Source of the DNA: Rhipicephalus microplus
Taxonomy: Eukaryota > Arthropoda > Arachnida > Ixodida > Ixodidae
Direction of reading: 5' to 3'
DNA length: 64,000 bases
Assembly: GCF_043290135.1 (NCBI RefSeq)
Contig: NC_134705.1
Span: 95,621,239-95,685,238 of the forward strand
Part shown: piece by piece, positions 57,011 to 64,000 of the stretch
How the letters are laid out: every line of letters starts with the position of its first letter
Position numbering within the stretch: the first letter of the stretch is position 1
Program-made: the position numbers and the translations under genes
The notes under the pieces: generated by a model
What the model was told of the DNA's origin: nothing
Databases searched by the model: none
Seen by the model: the letters and a program-made list of their open reading frames with translations, nothing else

Positions 57011-57830
57011 ACTCCAACTGTATCCCTGACTCACGACTGTATCTGAAAGGAGACGCTGCATCAGCAATTGCGGGCCTTCCGACGACAGAAAGTTGCTACA
57101 ACGACGCCATCAACATGCTACAGAAGCGATTTGTGGACAAGACGCGCCTGGAGCAAGAATATTTTGCCAAGCTACGGATGTTAAGCCCTGTTCATTCATC
57201 GACTGACACTAAAGCGCTACGCAGCTTGTACGACGCAGCTTGTACGACCGAGGCTTAAAGACTTTGGGTGCGCACAAGTCATCATTTTCGTCAATGCTCT
57301 GTGACATCCTACTGCGTGCTCTTCCACGAGATATAGTCGTGCAGTATCATCGATCGTGTGCCGTCCAGTTGGCAAATGACTCGAGAGTTGAAGCTACACC
57401 CGTGGGACTGGACCGTGTGCACAACTTTCTGTGTATCGAACTGGAAAGCCTGGATAAGAGTGGCTTCAAGGATGCCAGAAGACGAGAGCATGGAACGCTC
57501 CCCGTGGCCAATCAGTCTACGTACTCTCGGCGTGGGAAACGGACGTCATCTGTGCTTCACAGTAAATCCGTACGAGACAAAAAAGACAACTGCGTATTCT
57601 GCTCATCCAGTCATCACGGATCGAAAGCCTGCACAGCTGATTTATCACTGATGCCGAAGAAGGAACTGCTTTCCAACTAAAAAAGGTGTTTCCGCTGCAC
57701 CACCAAAGGCCATCGGGCACGGGCCTGTAAAAAAAAGATTTCCTGCTCCAGATGCCAAGCTCGACACGCTACAATAATGTGCGATCCCGATAGGTGTTCG
57801 CGGAAGTGAGAGTGTGCTAACAAGAACAAC
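57011..57830 (+). pseudogene. BEL/Pao gag, N-terminus missing
   Basis: Reads SRLYLKGDAASAIAGLPTTE, NDAINMLQKRFVDKTRLEQE and RSLYDA, then, after a shift near 57240, RALPRDIVVQYHRSCAVQLA and ELESLDKSGFKDARRR. Three zinc-knuckle-like stretches follow: CVFCSSSHHGSKAC, CFRCTTKGHRARAC and CSRCQARHATIMC. A TAA at about 57678-57680 breaks the frame between the first and second knuckle. The GDAAxAIxGLP block is typical of BEL gag. Confidence 0.88.
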
Positions 57831-58389
57831 GAAAATACTACGACAGTCTGCACATCACTTGGAAGAAGACCCGTCAAGGAAGGCTCTATCACTTCCGTTT
57901 TCCTTCAGACTTTCAGAGCATGGGCCATGAATGATGACAACTGCCACTACATACGAGGCGTTTTTGATGGTGGCACTCAGAGGACTTTCATAACTGAAGA
58001 TCTGTCTAAGCACCTCCAGCTGAAAAGCCTGGTAACAACTCGAATAGCCTTCAATATTTTCGCAAGTGCATCGGACCAAGAGGCTAAGAGGCGTCGTAAA
58101 ACTACGACTGCAAAGCCAGTTTTCCGACGCGGAAATAGTCTTAACTGCAATAGAGATCCCAAGCATCTGCCAGGACATCGCAGAGACTGCAGTGAACGTA
58201 GCCTTCATCGCGTCTTTCAAAAAGCTAGGAAAGGATGTCGCCGATGAGCTCAAACACCTATCTATCATCACTAAGAGTGGCATCAGCGTACTTATCGGGT
58301 CCGATCAGATGTGGAAAGTGTTGACCGGCGAAGTTTCATGGTGCGAAGGCAACAAATCATTGATCGCACTAAACTCCAAGTTTGGATGA
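57831..58389 (+). pseudogene. BEL/Pao aspartic protease and linker
   Basis: Contains YIRGVFDGGTQRTFITEDLS, in which DGGT stands at the place of the usual DGGS/DTG catalytic triad of BEL proteases, followed by KHLQLKSL. Frames shift near 58060, where the reading moves to VVKLRLQSQFSDAEIVLTAI and later ISVLIGSDQMWKVLTGEV, the ILIGxD block that closes the protease. It would cut the polyprotein. Confidence 0.8.
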
Positions 58390-59481
58390 ACCTTCAAGGG
58401 AAGCACATCACACATGGTGTCCCGACCAACTACAATGATGGTGTGCGTGCTAAAAGCCCAAGCTACCGATACCAACGAGATTTTGCGCTCCTTTTGGGAA
58501 CTTGAAAACATAGGAGTTACGGACACGATAAACAAGCCACCTGAAATGAGCAACACCACGGTGCATTTTGAGCAAACGAATAGCTTTATAAACAGAAAAT
58601 ATGAAGTGGCCCTCTCTTGGAAGGATAATTTCGAGCTTGCAAGCAACAAGCAAGTCGCTGTTACGAAGTTATATTATGTGCCGCACAAGGAAGTCATGCG
58701 TGAACAAGCACTGACGACGAAAACGAGAGTGGTGTATGACGCTTCGTCACATGCCAAAAGATGCAAGTCCCTTAACGACTGCCTTGAGAAAGGTGACAAC
58801 TTATACCAAGACCTTGTGCAAATTCTGCTACGTTTCAGAACGCGCCCGGTGGCAGTTATCGCATTCATAGAAAAAGCATTCTTTCAGATTGCGATTCGAG
58901 AGGACGACAGAGACGCTTTCCGCTTTCACTGGTTTTCAGAAAGAGATTCATCCAAAGGCAAGCTGCAAAAAAGGAGGATGACACGACTGTCTTTTGGAGC
59001 TACATGTAGCCCATTTTTGCTCACAGCTACTATTCTCTACCACTTGAAAAGGGCACCGGCTGCCATGGCACAAACAGCGCCAACTCTTGCCGAGTCGTTT
59101 TACGTGGATGACTTAGTCACTGGTGCCGACACAGAAGAGGAACCAGCTAAACTTCGCCGAGAAGCGCGCACAATAATGAAATTGGCCAGCATGACATTGC
59201 GGAAATTGACAACAAATTCAGGAAATTTGATGCGAACGCTTGAAGATCAAGTAGAATCTACTGGTAATGAGATGGTCGTTCTTCACGAAACGTCGGTCAA
59301 GGTCCTGGGTTTGGTTTGGAATCCTGCAAAGGATGAATTCAGCTTTTCGGTTGTAAATCTCTTCTGGTTTTCGACAGCACAGACGGACAGAAAACGGTAT
59401 GTCTTGCAGTCAGCATCAAGAATATTTCACCCGTTAAGATTTCTAGGACCATATACTATTGCCATACAAAGATTGTTTTAG
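58390..59481 (+). pseudogene. BEL/Pao reverse transcriptase
   Basis: An open stretch from 58414 to 59481 carries DTNEILRSFWELENIGV, YEVALSWKDN, TRVVYDASSHAKRCKSLNDC, AVIAFIEKAFFQIAIREDDR (the aspartate of the usual ADIEKAF is missing; the sequence is AFIEKAF), MTRLSFGATCSPFLL and AESFYVDDLVTGADT with the YVDD active site. The end has KVLGLVWN. The long uninterrupted frame shows the decay is recent or slow here. Confidence 0.93.
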
Positions 59482-60414
59482 AAGCTGTGAATACGAGGGA
59501 TTGGCTGGGATTAAGTACTACCCAATAACCTTCAAAAGGAATGGAATGATTGGGTCATCCAGGTACCGCGACTGCAAGACGTCGTCGTTTGTCGCTATCT
59601 GGGCGGCGGAGCAAGGAAGCCCAATGTGCTTGAAGTACATGTTTTCTGCGATGCCAGTCCAGCGGCATACGGAACAGCGATATACGTCGTGTCAAATCCT
59701 GAGGAGCCGAAACTGTCGATTGCGAAGTCCTGTGTAGCACCCATCAAGGAGACAACGCTGCCGCGGTTGGAGCTGCTGGCTGCCTTAATAGGCCCAAGAA
59801 TGTTGGCATACGTGAAAAGCGCTTTGAGGAATGTTCAAGTTCACTACACGATGTAGACAGATTCCGCCATTGTGTTGTCATGGATAAATGGTGGCGTCAA
59901 AAAGTGGAAACAATTCGTAGCCAACAGAGTCGATGAAGTTAGGTGCACTACAGATCCATCAAAGTGGAGATACTGTCCTGGAACGTACAACCCGGCTGAC
60001 CTACTCACGCGTGGCGCGACGCTGGAGAGACTGCTGTGCACCTCTAAATGGTGGCATGGTCCCGAGTGGTTAACTAAACCGATGTCTGAATGGCCCCTAC
60101 AGTTCAGGGAACTAGACATAGCGGAAGCCACCCAAGGTGTAGTTACAACAGTCCAAGTGGCACTAATAACACGCTTCTCAGTTACGATAATTGACATTCA
60201 ACGGTACAGCAGGCTTCAGCCCCTAATCAGAGTCACTGCGTGGATTTTCAGATTTACTGACAGATGCAGAAAAAAGACGGATCATACAGGACATCTCGTG
60301 GCAACAGAAATCTTGAACGCTGAACAGTATTGGATAAGATGTACACAAGAGCAAGGCTTTCTTGAAGAACTCACCGCTTTGACTAACGGCCAACCAGTCG
60401 AGTCTACATCTTGA
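59482..60414 (+). pseudogene. BEL/Pao connection and RNase H
   Basis: Frames in this part include LEVHVFCDASPAAYGTAIYV (first RNase H aspartate), APIKETTLPRLELLAALIGP (Glu region), then TDSAIVLSWINGG with a TAG at about 59857-59859 just before it. Next come KQFVANRVDEVR and CPGTYNPADLLTRGATLERL, the N-P-A-D-L-x-T-R-G block of BEL RNase H, and WWHGPEWL. A TGA near 60412-60414 ends the frame. Confidence 0.9.
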
Positions 60415-61008
60415 ATCGCTGAACTACGCCCTTACATACACAAAGACGGAATTCTTCGGGTTGGAGGCCGTTTACACCTCCTTCATTCTACACAAGATGT
60501 CAGGCACTTAATCATAATACCGTCAAGCCATCACTTTTCGGCACTTTTGGCAAACAGAGCCCATCTTCAAGTCCTACATGGAGGAGTTAGAGATACGCTT
60601 ACGCAGCTTCGAGATCGCGACTGGATTCGACGAGCTCGCTCTTTGGTAAAGAAAGTGCTGCATGGCTGCAATATATGCAAGTGTTTCGGTGCGGGCCCAG
60701 GAAGTGCTGAGACTGGTCCGTTAACAAGTCATCGAGTGTCACCAACGAACCTGTTCGAAGTTGTAGCAGGCGACTTCGCGGGCCCTCTGTATGCACGCAC
60801 GGAGAAAGTGGACACGAAGTGCTACGTTGCACTTTTTACGTGCGCCGTATCTACAGCCGTGAATCTCAAGCTTGTCTCGGAAATGACATCCGAGGCTTTC
60901 CTGCTGTGCCTACGACGATTTGCAGCTCGAAGAGGATTACCTAGGGTGATCTACTCTGACAACGCACGGAGCTTTCACAAGACATCGGCAGACATAAAGC
61001 GACTGAAA
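60415..61008 (+). pseudogene. BEL/Pao integrase, zinc-binding and first core part
   Basis: Reads RVGGRLHLLHSTQDVRHLII, LLANRAHLQVLHGGVRDTL (two histidines) and VLHGCNICKCFGAG (two cysteines), the HHCC zinc site. The core follows with FEVVAGDFAGPLYAR (first catalytic aspartate), YVALFTCAVSTAVNLKLVSE and PRVIYSDNARSFHKTSADIK (second aspartate). It is cut at about 61008 by sequence of the foldback family. Confidence 0.92.
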
Positions 61009-61659
61009 CGCGCTGCGTCGTTTTGACGCATGCGCGTTTCAGCGCGTCCGGCTCCCTCCGTCACGAAAAGAGAGAAACTCAGTGTTGCCTGCATAACGCA
61101 TCGGCACAAAATGCAGCATGTCGCGCTTCGTGCCGGTTGCCGTCGGGCCGCGCCGACGGACGCTGGTCACGCCTGGCGTCAGACTATGAACTGCTCGCGT
61201 TTCGCTAACGTAGCGTTGCTGTGCCCAGCGTGCGTGCGTGTCAACGCTACATCGGAGTATATTGGGCCCTTCATAATGCGCTCGCTGCCGTTTTGCTAGT
61301 TCCACATATACCAAATTTGGTGTTACGTGACGTTAATGGATGACGAAATATATGGCTGGTGCTAACATGATAATCCTGACACGCGTGTCATGTAAGAACA
61401 TGACAACATACCAAGCTCATAGCGTTCTCGCGGCCATTTTGCTAGCTCCACATACCCTAAATTTTGTATCACTTGACGTGAATAGATGACGAAGGTAAAC
61501 TACACATCAAAATATGGAAATCATGACAAGGAAGTCATGTACGTCATAATTTACCTCCACCTCTTAACGTTGTGCTGGTTTTAAAGTTACGTATCAACGT
61601 TTCTCATTTACGCTTCGCATATCATCAATTTTCACTGTATGTGGGATCTGCCAATTTTT
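61009..61659 (-). mobile_element. partial third copy of the foldback-like element (right-end orientation)
   Basis: Begins in the GC-rich MITE-like block (GCGTCGTTTTGACGCATGCG) and passes GGGCCGCGCCGACGGACGCT and GGAGTATATTGGGCCCTTCA. It then has two arm units with cores ACCAAATTTGGT at 61310 and CCTAAATTTTGT at about 61454. It ends CACTGTATGTGGGATCTGCC AATTTTT near 61659, matching the end at 42252. The inner part of the element is missing. Confidence 0.85.
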
Positions 61660-62907
61660 ATTTGCTCGTTTCCTGGCTTGAATACGGGTACGGTGTTTGC
61701 AAGTTTCCACAGCTGGGCAACTGCATGCAGAGATTATCGATTTTTAGCTATTACCGAAAATATTCAGCATTCTACTACGAATACCACTATAGAAACATAT
61801 TTCTAATGGCACCTGGATCACATCATTTGGAAGCCAGAAAGCTTAGTATAAAGTTATGCACTTCGAAAGAGCTTTATTTAAGATTAGATACAACAGGTAG
61901 TTTTATGCACGCGGGAAATGAAGGAGCGATGCAGTTGTTGGTACAAAAAAAGAACAGATTTCAGGGAAATATAAGGCATTTGTTAAAGCTACATGATTAT
62001 AGGATGACTGGCCATCAAGAATAAACGATGAGGGAATAGGCGACGTAGAACTAACATACCTCTAGGACATCGATGATTTTTTTTTTTGTAAATGTAGCGA
62101 AGGTGTTGTTGAAGTAGTGGCTCTTAGCCACATTTATTTGAGCTTCCGACTTACTTTTCAATGCATTAAAGAAAGAAGCATTCATTGCACTTGAAATGAC
62201 CATTCTCGCGTAAACGCTTTATGCGACACGTGAGGTGAACCATATCTTTATGCTACCTTGGATGTTCTGTGTTCCATATAATATATTTTGAGGCACATAC
62301 TTTGGTAGGCATTCCCGTACAATGTCAAAAAATAAAAAGCAGCGCATATACATTGCAATATTCACTACAACATTCAAATTCCTCAAAAAATGAGGATAAG
62401 TTACCAGCACGCATGTATAATTAACTTTACGAAAGTTCAAAACAGTCTTATTTCATCCCTTTAAGCAGAACACGCTAGGTTTGAGGCGACTTTAACCATT
62501 TCATGGCTAGAAAATCTTCGACGACTTCACATTTTACACCGTGCAATAGGCGCACGCAGCCTCATAACGAAGTTAGGCTGCAGCTAACATTTTCTTGTAT
62601 GATCTGTTGAAACTGCAAAACGCTGGTATATGTAAACGCGTGGGCAGTGATATCATAGCACGTAGAAGGGTACACGAGCATTGTTGTTTGCTGAAAGACC
62701 TAGCAATCGTGACCCCACCCTTATATAACCAAAATTTACGATTGTGGATCGAGCTACGCAGCCCCCTACCTGAGTATGTCTTCATACTCATTCTTCCAGC
62801 AAAATATACACAGTGCGTTCCCTCCATTTGAGGAGTAATCCACGGCAGGAATCACAAGTGGAGTGGTACGTATCATTGCATGCACCCTCCGTGCGATGAA
62901 AATGGGC
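61660..62907. other. non-coding spacer
   Basis: No supported gene. An open frame at 61572-62024 overlaps the foldback end and has no recognisable domain, so it is not annotated. Confidence 0.5.
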
Positions 62908-62922
62908 AGCTTGTTTCATTTA

Positions 62923-63160
62923 GCCCCGCCGTGGCTCTCTAGTGGCTAAGGTACTCGGCTGCTGACCCGCAGGTCGCGGGATCAAATCCCGGCTGTAGCA
63001 GCTGCATTTCCGATGGAGGCGGAAATGCTGTAGGCCCGTGTTCTCATATTTGGGTGCACGTTAAAGAACCCTAGGTGGTCGAAATTTCCAGAGCCCTCCA
63101 GTACGGCGTCTCTCATAATCATATGGTGGTTTTGTGACGTTCAACCCCACAAATCAATCA
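62923..63160 (+). repeat. tRNA-derived SINE, Ruka-like, full length (copy 7)
   Basis: Same structure as the SINE at 13703-13950. It is flanked by a perfect 15-bp target duplication AGCTTGTTTCATTTA (62908-62922 and 63161-63175). The B-box region reads GCGGGATCAAATCCCGGC, so it has two or three changes from the promoter consensus. The tail is ATCAATCA. Confidence 0.93.
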
Positions 63161-63175
63161 AGCTTGTTTCATTTA

Positions 63176-64000
63176 TGCTTCAGAAGTGTTCTTTGCTAGC
63201 GCTCGCGAGATTTTGTCCACAGGAACTGCAAAGTGTACGAGTCCAAAGTTCCTGATTTGGACTTTATACGCAACATCACAGCGACGATGAAAGTGTGAAG
63301 AAAGTGGTATTTTAATTCATTTTGCAATAAAAAAATATACGAAGACCATTGAAGTGGGCTGGCCTTTTTTATTTAGTGCTGCATCGTCTTCGCTGTAAAT
63401 ACTTCGCCCGTTGATTGATTAAAATAATGTCAAGCGTCTTCCTTTGGTTTTGTTCACATTACCCTCCACTATATACACTCTTTTCACTACAATTATTGGA
63501 GGCTGTATACCTCTTCGACATTTATGTCTTCATGGCGCACGTGTGCAACGTGATGGTAAGCGTCGAACCTATCAGGATTTCCACTTGCGCAATCGGAAAC
63601 TCACAAAGTGCAGGAAAACGCGAAGTGAATCGTGCGTGATAATCATGCGAGATGCGGTGAAGCACGGGGGTGTGAATTTGTGGCGAAGCCACGTAGATAA
63701 GAATATACATCTGATATTTCTCGCACAAGAATCATCCGAGAGAATATGCCCTTATCATATCACGTGAATCACCTTTTCGGGCGTCCTGAAGACAACCAAA
63801 GAACGAGAAACGCCGAGAAAGAGTAACACGTTGGATTGTCAATCTTTAGAAGATGTTTTGGGGCCCTTATATAGACAGGGCATGAATACACAGACGCAAG
63901 AGAGCACTGAAGACACCGCAAACGCTTCTGTAAGAAATCTTAAAGCTGCAGAAAACAAGGTGAAGTAATATATTTGATGCCCATATTCTCCACTCAAATT
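63176..64000. other. non-coding spacer to the window end
   Basis: No gene, repeat or RNA supported. Confidence 0.5.

Larger units (their letters stand above)
56480..61008 (+). mobile_element. BEL/Pao LTR retrotransposon, rearranged and 3' truncated
   Basis: Order read on the plus strand: end of a 5' LTR with AATAAA (56527-56532), primer binding site (56609-56627), a piece of integrase C-terminus, gag without its start, protease, reverse transcriptase, RNase H, and integrase up to the middle of its core. The foldback-family sequence begins at about 61009, so the rest of integrase and the 3' LTR are gone. RT and integrase blocks are typical of BEL/Pao. Confidence 0.9.

Noticed and set aside
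61572..62024. Open frame of 150 codons
   Set aside because: Its start lies in the end of the foldback-like element and the rest has no domain. Not supported as a gene.

Overview
This is nuclear DNA from an arthropod, most probably a hard tick (Ixodidae, likely the Rhipicephalus group). The evidence is several copies of a tRNA-derived SINE that resembles the tick Ruka family, very large amounts of diverse retroelement sequence, AT-rich spacers with many microsatellites, and no sign of bacterial gene organisation. I found no exon of a host protein gene that I could support. Every convincing coding stretch belongs to a transposable element, and every one is broken to some degree.

Layout. 1-3361: a decayed Ty3/gypsy LTR retrotransposon (end of protease, reverse transcriptase, RNase H, integrase, start of a 3' LTR). 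3364-7221: a Penelope-like element on the minus strand, lying between two (TA)n tracts. It has an SGNH-hydrolase-like domain, a reverse transcriptase, a CxxC linker, a GIY-YIG endonuclease, and a decayed hammerhead-ribozyme-like motif in its 3' end. 7222-30980: mostly non-coding, with SINE copies, microsatellites, one MITE and several hairpins. 30985-34195: an RTE-clade LINE interrupted by a 2.03-kb P-element-like derivative (perfect 30-bp terminal inverted repeats, 7-bp target duplication, remnant of a THAP transposase gene). 34920-35275: a tick-type repeat with a variable microsatellite. 35612-42252: a 6.6-kb foldback-like inverted-repeat element. Its arms are built from roughly 145-bp units with a palindromic core. 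Its loop holds a (GATA)n array, a (TA)n tract and a 449-bp tandem repeat with a tRNA-like domain. One arm carries an I-clade LINE fragment that itself carries a MITE-like insert. 42700-55800: a Tx1/L1-like LINE split by two I-clade LINEs, each bounded by a 13-bp target duplication. 56272-61008: a (GATA)n array, then a BEL/Pao retrotransposon with a tRNA-Phe-type primer binding site and a displaced piece of integrase. 61009-61659: a broken end of the same foldback family. 61660-64000: spacer with one young SINE.

How it fits together. The window reads as layers of insertion. The target duplications give relative ages: the Tx1-like LINE is older than both I-clade LINEs, the RTE LINE is older than the P-like element, and the foldback arms are older than the LINE fragment in the right arm, which is older than the MITE inside it. 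Decay is mainly by point nonsense changes and single-base shifts, so most domain orders can still be read. Coordinates of element ends are read by eye; they are exact where a target duplication is given and approximate elsewhere.
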